64,000 nucleotides of DNA from Apiosordaria backusii. Its lineage: Eukaryota; Ascomycota; Sordariomycetes; Sordariales; Lasiosphaeriaceae. Location of the stretch: positions 2,542,001 through 2,606,000 of the forward strand of contig JAUKTV010000003.1 of the NCBI GenBank assembly GCA_030549205.1. Reading direction: 5' to 3'. The position numbers and the translations under genes are program-made. This document shows positions 43,677-53,560 of the stretch, one piece after another. The notes beneath the pieces were generated by a model that was given only the letters and a program-made list of their open reading frames with translations, searched no databases and was not told the origin of the DNA. Each line of letters begins with the position of its first letter. Position 1 is the first letter of the stretch.

Positions 43677-46013
43677 ATGGCGTTCGATAAGAAGAGGAAG
43701 CACTCCGGCGAGCAATCGCAGGCCAAGCGCTCACAATCAAAGGCCGGCACAAAACGCCAAAAGACAGAAAAGAGAGTTGTAGCCGTTGATGATCTACCAT
43801 GGAAGACTGTGGAAATTCCCGAAATGTTTGATGACGCCGAAGGCTTTTACGGCTTGGAAGAGATTGAGGGCGTCGACGTCGTTCGAGAGGGCGATGTTGT
43901 CAAATTTGTAGGTGCCCGCCCGGTTCTGGATCATATGCATATCTTGTTACATTTTACTTACATTTTATCTCAGGTGGCTGCTGTGCCAAAAAACAAGGCC
44001 GAGAAGGATGGTGGTGATGACGGCGAAGAATTTGAAGGATTCGACGACACACCTGAGGAGTCATCACCTGTAGACACAAAAGCCAAGGACCAAAAGAAGG
44101 AGCCCAAAGCCAAGAAGAAGGATGCCAAGGAATCGAAAAAGCAGCCCAAGGACGGAAAGAAAGATGCAATGGACCAAAAGAAACCAGCGCCACAGCCTGA
44201 AGAAGATCCCGAACTGGTCTCGAATCTGTTCACCAGCATCGACACACTACCTGACGTGGAGCCTGAGGAGGAAGTTGATGTATCCGAATGGGCGCCGCTT
44301 GAGCTGTCACCTGACATGCTATCAGCGATTGGAAACCTCAGATTCAGCAAGCCGACACCAATTCAAGCACGCGCTATTCCAGAAATCATCAACGGCCGCG
44401 ATGTCATTGGTAAAGCATCCACCGGTTCCGGAAAGACCTTGGCCTTTGGAATCCCTATCGTGGAAAGCTGGCTCGCCAAGCAGACAGAAGGAAAGAAGGA
44501 CGAAAAGAGACAGCCGACCGCCATGATTCTCTCTCCAACAAGAGAACTCGCTCATCAGATTTCCGATCACTTGAAGAAGCTTTGCGACGGGCTTGTCAGC
44601 TCACCTTACATCTGCTCAGTCACAGGTGGTTTGGCAATCCAGAAACAGCTCAGACAGCTAGAGAAGGCAGATATTATTATCGGAACGCCCGGCCGTTTGT
44701 GGGAGGTCATCAGCACAGAACCGAAGATTATGAATTCGATCAGGGGTATCGACTTCCTGGTGGTGGATGAGGCTGACCGTCTACTCAAAGATGGCCAGTT
44801 CAAGGAAGCGGAGGACATTCTCAAGGCTTTGGACCGAACGGCTCCGGGGGAAGAGGCCGAGGAAGACTCGGATTCCGACGAAGAGCCTACCCCTAAGCAT
44901 AACCGCCAGACCTTGGTCTTTTCCGCCACCTTCAACAAGGCCCTCCAACAGAAACTCGCTGGAAAGGCCCGGTTCAACCTTATGGGAGAAGCCGAGTCCC
45001 TCGAGCACCTGCTCAAAAAGCTAAACTTCCGTGAGGCCAAGCCCAAGTTCATCGACACCAACCCCGTCTCCCAGATGGCCGACAGGTTGAAAGAGGGCCT
45101 CATCCACTGCGGTGACCTCGAGAAAGACCTCTACCTCTACGCTGTCCTTCTCCTCCAACCCACTCGCCGCGCCCTCGTGTTCACCAACGCAATCAACACC
45201 GTCCGCCGCCTCACCCCCTTCCTCCAAAACCTCAACCTCCCCGCCATCTCCCTCCACTCCGACATGGAGCAAAAAGCCCGTCTCCGCTCCCTCGAAAAGT
45301 TCAAGGCCGATCCACCCAAGAACCCTGCTCCCGGTTCATCGTCCAACCAGGCCCCTATCCTGGTGGCCACCGACGTCGCCGCCCGCGGTCTCGATATCCC
45401 CAACGTCGACCTCGTAATCCACTACCACGTCCCCCGCAGCGCAGACGACTATGTCCACCGCTCTGGCCGCACCGCCCGCGCGACCCAGTCTGGTGTGTCA
45501 ATCATGCTCTGCGGTCCCAAAGAGGACATCCCCACCCAGCGTCTCATCGCCAAAGTCCACGCCTCCGCCGCCGCGGCCAGCGGCAAGTCCAAGAAGGATC
45601 TCTTGGGCGTTCAAACAATTGATATCGACCGGCGGTTGGTGTCGCACCTCAAGCCGCGCGTGACTCTCTCCAAGAAGATCACCGAGACAACCATTGCCAA
45701 GGAAAAGGGCGCGAAGGAGGATGACTGGCTGAAGAATGCCGCAGAGGAGCTAGGTATTGTATTGGATGATGATGAGTTTGGGAAAGTGGGGTCGTGGAAG
45801 GGGAAGGGCAGCGGGAAGAAGCAGAAGGAGAGGGAGGCGAGGGAGGTGGGGAAGCAAGAGGTGAAGCAGTGGAGGTGGGAGTTGAAGGAGCTGTTGAGCA
45901 GGAGGGTTAATACGGGTGTTAGTGAGAAGTACTTGAATGGGGTTGACGTGGAGGGGCTGTTGAGGGGGGTGAGGAGTGAGTTTTTGGGGCAGGTGGAGGG
46001 GCTGGGGCTTTGA
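43677..46013 (+). CDS. MAK5: DEAD-box RNA helicase Mak5 (60S ribosome biogenesis)
   Basis: Exons 43677-43907 and 43974-46013 give 756 residues. The intervening 66 bp (GTAGGT...CTCAG) is a multiple of three without a stop, so it can be read through, but the odd aromatic insert it would add argues for splicing. An N-terminal basic region (MAFDKKRKHSGEQ, KRQKTEKRV) and the Mak5-specific DLPWKTVEIP come first. Helicase motifs: Q motif FSKPTPIQ, I ASTGSGKT (about 225), Ia PTRELAHQ, Ib TPGR, II VDEAD (about 340), III SAT, V TDVAARGLD and VI HRSGRTAR (about 572). Large acidic inserts occur as in other Mak5/DDX24 proteins. It acts in the nucleolus on pre-60S particles. The start choice follows from the probable leader intron. 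Confidence 0.92.
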   Translation: MAFDKKRKHSGEQSQAKRSQSKAGTKRQKTEKRVVAVDDLPWKTVEIPEMFDDAEGFYGLEEIEGVDVVREGDVVKFVGARPVLDHMHILLHFTYILSQVAAVPKNKAEKDGGDDGEEFEGFDDTPEESSPVDTKAKDQKKEPKAKKKDAKESKKQPKDGKKDAMDQKKPAPQPEEDPELVSNLFTSIDTLPDVEPEEEVDVSEWAPLELSPDMLSAIGNLRFSKPTPIQARAIPEIINGRDVIGKASTGSGKTLAFGIPIVESWLAKQTEGKKDEKRQPTAMILSPTRELAHQISDHLKKLCDGLVSSPYICSVTGGLAIQKQLRQLEKADIIIGTPGRLWEVISTEPKIMNSIRGIDFLVVDEADRLLKDGQFKEAEDILKALDRTAPGEEAEEDSDSDEEPTPKHNRQTLVFSATFNKALQQKLAGKARFNLMGEAESLEHLLKKLNFREAKPKFIDTNPVSQMADRLKEGLIHCGDLEKDLYLYAVLLLQPTRRALVFTNAINTVRRLTPFLQNLNLPAISLHSDMEQKARLRSLEKFKADPPKNPAPGSSSNQAPILVATDVAARGLDIPNVDLVIHYHVPRSADDYVHRSGRTARATQSGVSIMLCGPKEDIPTQRLIAKVHASAAAASGKSKKDLLGVQTIDIDRRLVSHLKPRVTLSKKITETTIAKEKGAKEDDWLKNAAEELGIVLDDDEFGKVGSWKGKGSGKKQKEREAREVGKQEVKQWRWELKELLSRRVNTGVSEKYLNGVDVEGLLRGVRSEFLGQVEGLGL

Positions 46014-46658
46014 TACCTTTTTGGATGTGTGTGTGTTGTAGTAGCTAAAATAGTGGGTTCATTATCATACTGTTTTTCTACTGATTAGGTGCCGGCAAAA
46101 GTTGAGTATTCTCTTGGCTCACAATTCGGCCACCAGGTTCTGGTGCGTCGACATCGCTGCCGCCGGCAGGTAACAAATGCCAAGACACCGGGCCGAAACT
46201 AGAAGGCCAATTGCGATGTAAGGCCCTGGGTTATTTGACCCGATGCCGGTGTTCAGAGTGAGTCACCGCGGCCCGTCCCGGCGGGCGGGTGGATGGGAAT
46301 ATGGTTCCAGAACATCTATGAACTTTTATTATGCATATCCATCTCCAGTTAGCCACCTTCCTTGTCAATGTTAGGGCGTATCCATCCACCTCTGTGTGTG
46401 ACTCTTCTCATGTCTTGATGCAAAGTATATATTCCTTCTCATGGTCAGCTTCTATCTTCAGTTCCCATCAGAACCATTTTGATCTCATCTCATCTTAGAC
46501 TTCATCTCATACCTGCCAACCGTTCATCTCATTCCATTTGTTCATCTCATCTCGGGCACATCTCATAGCTTTCGAACAGTTCATCTCAACAGTTTATCTC
46601 ACACCTCCTCGTTCATCCCATCTCATCTACACCATCCCATTCACACCCCCCCCCCAAA
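46014..46658. promoter_or_regulatory. Intergenic and GNAT-gene leader
   Basis: Holds the MAK5 3' flank and, close to the next ATG, a dense cluster of ATCTCA motifs (listed separately). Confidence 0.4.
46482..46625. repeat. Cluster of nine ATCTCA motifs before the GNAT gene
   Basis: Nine copies of ATCTCA, most in the form TTCATCTCAT, lie within 144 bases and end 34 bases before the start codon of the acetyltransferase. They may be promoter or leader elements, or a simple-sequence drift; they are all in the sense direction of the gene. Confidence 0.7.
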
Positions 46659-47264
46659 ATGTCCCCCACAACCCACCCCAAATCCTGGACGAAAAACACC
46701 CCCCCAAACGAGACCTACCTCATCTCAACCGACCCCTCCCTCATCCCCCTCGAAGCCCTCTCCGCCGCCTTCGCCTCAGACTTCATCTACTGGTCCAAAC
46801 CCCTCACCCACTCCCAGCTCCAGACTCTAATCCAAAACTCCCTCTGTCTCGGTCTATACCATGGTATTCCCTCCCCCCCACCCCGTCCTCCCCCCTCACA
46901 TGTTACCCATTCTCTCCCCCTTACCCTTGACCTAATCGCTTACCCCATCACAGAAAACGAATTAGTAGGCTTCGCCCGCCTGATAACCGACCAGCTCACC
47001 TTTGCCTATCTCACTGATGTCTACGTTCTCCCTGCCCATCAAGGAAAAGGACTAGCCAGATTTATGATGGCTTGTTTGGACGAGATCGTCTCGGAGTGGG
47101 ATGAGCATCTGAGACGACTTCTCCTTTTCACTAGAGATGAAGAGGCTGCAAAGTTGTACAAACAAACTCTGGGGGCACAAGACGTCAGGGAGACAGGCAC
47201 GGGAAAGCTTATTTGTATGGAGAGAGTTGGTGGAGGAAACACATTCAAGGCGCCAGATCACTGA
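46659..47264 (+). CDS. GNAT-family N-acetyltransferase
   Basis: Exons 46659-46863 and 46954-47264 encode 171 residues. The 90-bp intron (GTATTC...CACAG) is in frame and free of stops, but its C/P-rich product and good splice ends support removal. The GNAT fold shows ELVGFARLITD, TDVYVLPAHQGKGLAR (acetyl-CoA loop QGKGLA at 98-103) and the C-terminal LGAQDVRETGTG. This layout matches small fungal acetyltransferases of unknown substrate. A MAK5 gene precedes it on the same strand. Confidence 0.8.
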   Translation: MSPTTHPKSWTKNTPPNETYLISTDPSLIPLEALSAAFASDFIYWSKPLTHSQLQTLIQNSLCLGLYHGIPSPPPRPPPSHVTHSLPLTLDLIAYPITENELVGFARLITDQLTFAYLTDVYVLPAHQGKGLARFMMACLDEIVSEWDEHLRRLLLFTRDEEAAKLYKQTLGAQDVRETGTGKLICMERVGGGNTFKAPDH

Positions 47265-47539
47265 GATGCTGGTGTGATAACTAATAAGTGAGCATAAATG
47301 TATACCATTGTTACCGATCCCAGATGATTGTGAGATATGACATATTATTGCCAGTGTGGCCTCACATCTTGACTTAAAAATCAGTAGCAACGATTATCCC
47401 CATCGCTCAAGATCTTGAGCACCAGCAGCTAGGCTTCTTCCAATACCCGTGCCCCTATCTGCCTCTAACTCAAAGCAACTCAAAGCTAACCCGGATATAA
47501 ACTCCATTTCATGTCGCCAAAGATCGCCAACCCAGAAGA

Positions 47540-49150
47540 TTAGCACTTCTCATTGAACTCCACATCCAGCTCCGAGTCCGAGTCGTTCTCCAGCTTGTAC
47601 AGCTTCTCGTTCAGGGTCGCCTTCTCCAACAGACACCGTGGTGTGCCCTCGGGCACGGCCTTTCTCTTCTTCTTGAACATCTTTTCGCCCTTCTCAGCAT
47701 ACTCATTGTCCAGAATCTGGATCAGGGCCTCAATCTCCTTCACAACGTTGTCAAATGTGTTGAAGAAACGGCCGCTAACCTTGTCAAGAGCGGCGTCATG
47801 TTGAGATTGTTCACCGACGCGCGAAGCCACGAGGCCAAAGTAGCTCATGAGCTGGGTCTGTTCGAGACTTCCCGGCGCGGCCTGGTGGACGTTGTCACAG
47901 AGATTGTGCCTAATTTCAATTAGCAAATGAAAATATAGACAAGACACCAGATTCATACCGAAGAGCGGCACTCCGAAGGCGAATGTGGCCCACCATAGTC
48001 AGGGACATGCATCTGAGGTAGGAGGCATCGCCATCCACTGCACAATGGGAGTCAGTAAAAAATGCTATGCCGTCTCGGATGTGCAAAACCCACTTGTTTG
48101 CTTCTTGCTACCGAAAGTATTGTCTGTTACGGCAATCGGGTACTTGGGTCGGCTGAAGATTTTCCGAAGGATGCGCATAAGGAAGAACCGGCTGTGACCG
48201 AAGCCAACATTCTTATTCAAGAGGTGGATGATGGCCTTGATCGACTGGTTGGTCGCAACAGTGTGCTGGATGTTCTCCTGTATAAGCATCTTCACCTTTA
48301 CCTCCTCGTTACACGAACACCCTTTACAGTAGGGATCGAAGCGCTGCCTCAATGAGCTGCTGGCAGCCTCGCGAACCGCAGAAAGTTCTTGTTGAGCTTG
48401 GCGGAGGAGGTGCTTGATGCACTCGAGCGCGGCCTCCTTCGGGCAAGAGTCGTGAGACTTATCCCGCTTGCAAACACCATCCAGGCTGGTGAGCTGTCGT
48501 GAGAAAACGATGTCAATATATTGCATATTACTCCCGACATAAACAACATGGAGATCAACTTACATGCCGCAGAGCATACCCGATATTGTAAGCAGGCAGC
48601 GTCTGCTCCTCGGTAGTAGGGGAGCGTTCCCAACCCTTCAGCCAGTACCTTGAGAAGGCAGTGGACCACCCCCAGCTTGGGGCAAGATCCCACGTCACAA
48701 AGTCAATCCCAATCTTCTCGCGAGAAACCTTGAAGCTGGGGCATAGCAGGTTCCTGGTCAGATCATCAAAGTACCAACGGCAATTGCTCTCCTGTGAGAG
48801 TTTATTGGAGCCGCCGTCGGTAGTCGTGAAGACAAGCTTGTGTGATGTCAAGTTAGTGTTTGCTTGCGGTAGCTGAAGAGCTCGAGGCTTACATTGAGGG
48901 CGACATAGGCCAGGCCTTCTCGGTCAGGGGTGGGAGCAATCGGTGTCTCAGGAGTCGGCTCTCGAGTGGTGATCTCCCACTTGACAGGGTAACTGCTAGA
49001 CCTCTTTCTAAGAAAATCGGCCACCTTGCTGGTGATGGTAGGGACTTCGTCGGGTTGGATGTAGCACCAGGCCTTGAGCTTGAGCTGGAACTTGCTGGGG
49101 TCTCTCCTGTTATTGTCCCATCTAGGGATCGGGCGCTGAGGGAACATCAT
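47540..49150 (-). CDS. Unrecognised five-exon protein
   Basis: Exons 49150-48893, 48836-48564, 48493-48094, 48037-47959 and 47909-47540 encode 459 residues. All four introns (56, 70, 56 and 49 bp) have GT-AG ends and preserve the frame, which makes the gene model firm. The N-terminal 200 residues are a mixed alpha/beta-type domain rich in Trp (FVTWDLAPSWGWSTAFSRYW). A Cys-rich spot follows (FDPYCKGCSCNEE). The remainder is helical, and the end is basic then acidic (KMFKKKRKAVPEG ... NDSDSELDVEFNEKC). I cannot assign a family. The gene next to it, on the plus strand, is the GNAT gene (tail to tail). Confidence 0.75.
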
Positions 49151-49630
49151 TCTGGCTGCAGATGTGCGAGGGCCCTCGGGAATTCAAGACAGATGCTTCC
49201 TCCCGGGGAGTGGGAAGAGAGGACGAGAAGAGCACAAAGAAGAGAGGGGAGGAGAGATGGGAGGAAAAAGGCAGCGGTATTTTGTTCCTGTGGACTTCTC
49301 CACACCGGGAAACCTTAATGATGGCTATGTATGACGCTGGCGACCCAGATAAGGAAGCCACGACCGGTACACGAGACGCCTTGGGGTCCTCTTTGGCACG
49401 AGATAGCGCCAGGCAGGTCGCAGGCACGAGAAAGCATGTGATGACCACCTAGATACGACGAAACGCCATTTTATCTTTTTAGGGCCGGGAGCGAGTGAGT
49501 CGGATGTGGGAGGGGCGTCGTCGGCGCACGGCATCATCACCACATGACATCTCTTTACCTATCTTCAACATGATAGGCTCCCTTCCAAGCAAACACAATG
49601 CACTCAATCAGTAGCAGGGCAATGGGCAGC

Positions 49631-49654
49631 GACGGCGACGGCGACGGCGACGGC
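49631..49654. repeat. GACGGC hexanucleotide repeat (four units)
   Basis: Four perfect tandem copies, not in a recognised gene. Confidence 0.9.
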
Positions 49655-52123
49655 AACACACACACGGAGCCACCTGTTTACCCATCACACACTTGCTCAC
49701 GGTTCCATCTGGCGAATAAGAGTGCACACTATCCGAGACTGGCTCTGTATGTTGCCGGCTGATCTAATCCTTCGGAAGGGAGGGACACGGGATGCCCACG
49801 GGATCACACCTTCATCTGCCTCTCAGGCTGACCGGCGTCGGAGAAGATATGCCTTAGGTGCTGCCTTCACAGTATAAGCACTCCCATCTGGTCTTGGTTG
49901 TCCGATGGAAAGCGGCAGAGAGGGAGGGCCACCGCCACAAATCATTGGTCGCCTTGGAGAATGTCCAAGGTATTAGTAGTGGGCACTTTCCGTCCACCAG
50001 CAACCGTTTGTTCCCCCATCTCGAACAAAGACCGTGACAGCAGAAAATGGTTTGCATATGTACCTACACATGCAATGTACGGTACATTTCAACTCCAACT
50101 TCCTCCCGTCGACAGCAACCCGCACTCCACACATTTCTCCCAATCAAGAAACGTCTTGATGACTGGTTCATCTTGACCAGTCTCAGGAAGTGGCTTGTTC
50201 ATTTTCAGGTTGTCCACGCCGTTCAACATCCTACCCAGTATTTATCTCTTTAGCTTCTTGCACTGGACGAAGCGCATATGCTCATGCTCAGACCTTTCGC
50301 CTTCTCGTCTTCCGACAGTAACACAATGTCTCTCACAGGTTCAATCACATAATCATAGGTAAACAGGAACTGCAACCCATTTCTGCCCTGTAACCCTACC
50401 TGCCAACTGCGCAAGCCACACACATCGCGGGGAAGCCTGCAGTTTCGCCATGTCATGACCCTGTCTAGACCCCCAGAAAAGATCGATCGAAGGGGTCAGA
50501 CGGTAGGGCAGAGACAAAAGCAAAGGAGGGTAGCAGTGTTATGTGGTTCTTCTCGGTCCGCTGCCCGCTTATTCTGTCGTGCTCCATGCACATCCATTCA
50601 TCTGACTTTCACATGGGAGGGAGGGGTAGCTATCCACCAGTAATCTTCATAAATATTTGGGTGGAAAGGAGGGGTCTGATCAGCTGGTTTCTATGTCCCC
50701 CCCGAAGGTCGGGTAATCGCCATTTCATGATCTTATCGGATCTGGGAGTCTTCGAGAAGTAATCACATCACCACCAATAAGTCTTTCATGAGGATTATTT
50801 CTCTGAAATTCTCGAGTCAGCTCTCTGCCTGCCGAGCTCTATACCTCTTCTGAAACTTTCTGTATACACTCCACCGGGTTGCCGTCATCGTCGTCATCAT
50901 ACCTCTCACGCGCTGGGTGAAATGCATCCCATCCCATGACATGTCACAGAAGTCCCCTCCAGCAACCTGGTTGTTGGTTTCCGGGGTCGTACCGTCGAGC
51001 TTTCTTCGTCCACCTCTATTGGTTTCGATCGGCAACTCCTCATGGCTTGCTCACCATCTCCTCACGCGACCTCCGATTACGGATGGCAATAAATAATGTG
51101 GTAGAGAAACTGCAAGCCACAAACAAAACCCAATAGACCGCGTAATGAGATATCTAATCAATACGACCAGTGCGTATCTCCCTCTCATGAGTGTGTTGCA
51201 CACTACAACAAGGCTGGGCAACCCATACCTCGTATACCCTCTCTCCACACATACACGTTCTACAACACATCCGACGGAGCCACCCAAATCTAACGGTAGT
51301 AGACCTCATGATTCAAGGGCCTCTTTCTTAAGGGTTGCTGATATCCTTCAACGACGTACTGATCAATGCTCTCTCCAACAGTATAGGACATCATTGGTTA
51401 GGTACCAAGGTAAACCAGGCAAGGCAGATAGTAATTACATTCTCTTCACAAAGAAAACTTATATCACCCCCCCCAATAATGAAGTCCCCTCACAAAGTGA
51501 AGTCACTTTATATCAAATCTTGAAACCAAACATACCTACCCTACTAACCCAAACTTGAAATAAGCCAAACAATTTCACCACCCAGATCAAATACCCCCGT
51601 CCTGAATTAGCCGCGCCTGATGTATATACACTTTTCCTGAATGTCCGATACCTGTCTCCTGATGATGCTGCCGTTGAAGGGAATTCTCTCTCTTACTTAC
51701 CTTTCCTGTATCTCTGTTTTTAGCTTACCACGACACTCTTTTCTTTCCCTTTCCTCTAACCTCTAGCAACGCCGAGGATCGATCATTTATAGCCCACGTA
51801 GTACCTGGAAGAGAAGTTATATTCTAACGACGACCTGCCTGCAGTAAGCGCACTCTTACGTTGATAAACAATTAGATTAAGACCCAGAAATACAACTGGG
51901 CATTTAGTAAATAAAGAGACTACGCTCCTCCACTTAACTATCACCGCGGCTACCTATATAAAGGTTTAAAAGGCTTATACAGAAAGAAGTTCAAAATAAC
52001 TTCTAGAGTTAAGTATTTTCCTATAACCACCGTAGCTAATCCGCCACTTCCAATCACCAAATAGCAGTGTCATAGGGGCCATACTGCTGCTTCGCAGCGG
52101 TCGCCTCCGGCGAATAAACGATT

Positions 52124-52142
52124 CACACACACACACACACAC
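52124..52142. repeat. CA microsatellite
   Basis: About nine CA units beside two GC hairpins. Confidence 0.9.
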
Positions 52143-52397
52143 CATTGAAGGGAACCCATTCCCCACAGACATAAAAAGCCATTAGTTGAGAACTCCCCAT
52201 TCATTTGTATAGTAAGCTAGCCCAGCTCTCGAGGTGCATCTTCTCCAACTTTGAACGCTTAGTGTAGGTATCAGGAAAAACAGAAGGAGAAATGAAATAT
52301 GGTACACGAATGTGGGCCCCAGATGCCGTGCAATTTGTGGAGGAATGTTCGAACCCCCTTTAGCTTCCCCACGAGAGTCTCGCCTCCATCCTTCCTT

Positions 52398-52416
52398 GGG
52401 GGGGGGGGGGGGGGGG
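52398..52416. repeat. Poly-G tract of 19 nt
   Basis: Nineteen consecutive G on the plus strand. It could form a G-quadruplex or be a sequencing-sensitive point. Confidence 0.9.
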
Positions 52417-53075
52417 CGCGCTCAGTTCTTCCACGAGGAGCAGGCTCACGTAGCCTTCTATCCTACTAGCACCTGAGCTAGATAAACTACCTGAAAGAGG
52501 GCGGGGAATTGAGGACTGGGAGCTTTAGGAAGCGGGTGCTTGTCACAAGGGCAGTGAGAGTTGTTGTTGTGTACAACAGGGTCAGAAAAATTTTGGTAGG
52601 TATATCAACCAGTGAGTTCCTCTGAGCCAACGTCAAACCATAGTTTTTGTTGAAGATACTCAACCTGATGAACCCAGCCTTGTGTCCCTTGACATGCTCC
52701 CAAAAGCGACCTTTTGTGAACTAGGTTGTCAACTGTACTCCTTCCACAAAGCATCAGCAAAAGAGGACTTCAAGTTTGTGTAAGCACAGATAGAGAGCTT
52801 TGTTACCTATTGCTACATACATACCAGACTCCCCCTCGACATAGAGCTATGACGACAAAAGAAAATAGGATATAAAAAAACCAAATAAATAACCAAGTAG
52901 CTCCTTTACACAGTTACTATATATAGCCAAGGAAAATAATTACTTGGGAAAGATAGAGAAACCCTGATATCCAAAGAATGTGCACTGAAGAACTAACCCC
53001 ATATCACTCGAATGACGCCCGTGGTCATCGCGGAGTAAAGTTGAAGCAAAACAAGATAGGATGATGATCTGCCGT

Positions 53076-53560
53076 TTATTTGGCAGCAGCGGCCTCCTTC
53101 TTCTTGGTTGTTGTCTTTGGCTGGGAGCAATGCCGTTAGCCTGTGTCTAGATGTAGGTCCTAGACTTGTCTTACCTTCTCAACCTTCTCGGCCTTCCCTG
53201 GCTTCTCCGCCTTTTCAGCTTTCTCAGCCTTCTCGGGCTTTTCGGCCTTCTCAGTCTTCTCAGCTGCCTTCTTGGGCGCGGCCTTCTTGACGGCAGCTTT
53301 GGCCTGGTAGGTCAGAGTTAGCCCATTTGTGCCTGATATCTTCCGCACAGCCTGAGGCGCAGTCAGCATACCTTCTTCGCAACAGTCTCCTTCTTGGGCG
53401 CGGCCTTCTTCTTGGATACACCAGTCGGTTTGGCGCCCTTCGTCTCCGTCGTCGCAGCCTTGGGCTTGGTCGTCCGCTTCACAGCAGGAGCGGTGTCGAC
53501 GACTTGGAAGACGCGCGGCTTGGAGTTGCCGGTGGACGAGCGGGTTCCTTCACGAGCCAT
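53076..53560 (-). CDS. Small lysine-rich protein with KAEK repeats (histone-H1-tail-like)
   Basis: Three exons, 53560-53372, 53303-53175 and 53120-53076, encode 120 residues; introns are 68 and 54 bp. The protein starts MAREGTRSSTGNSKPRVFQV and is then made of Lys, Ala, Glu, Pro and Thr, with tandem KAEK/KPEK units in exon 2 and the end KTTTKKKEAAAAK. This is the make-up of H1 C-terminal tails, but no winged-helix globular domain is present. It may bind DNA or RNA by charge. I do not recognise a named family. Exon 1 alone has the only non-repetitive part. Confidence 0.75.

Larger units (their letters stand above)
49151..53075. other. Gene-poor region (3.9 kb) with simple repeats
   Basis: No convincing gene on either strand. 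It contains four GACGGC units (49631-49654), a moderately AT-rich, TA-rich block (about 51560-52060) that may be an old degraded repeat, two small GC hairpins (52086-52112), a CA run (52124-52142), a 19-nt G tract and another AT-rich stretch around 52850-52960. Confidence 0.5.
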
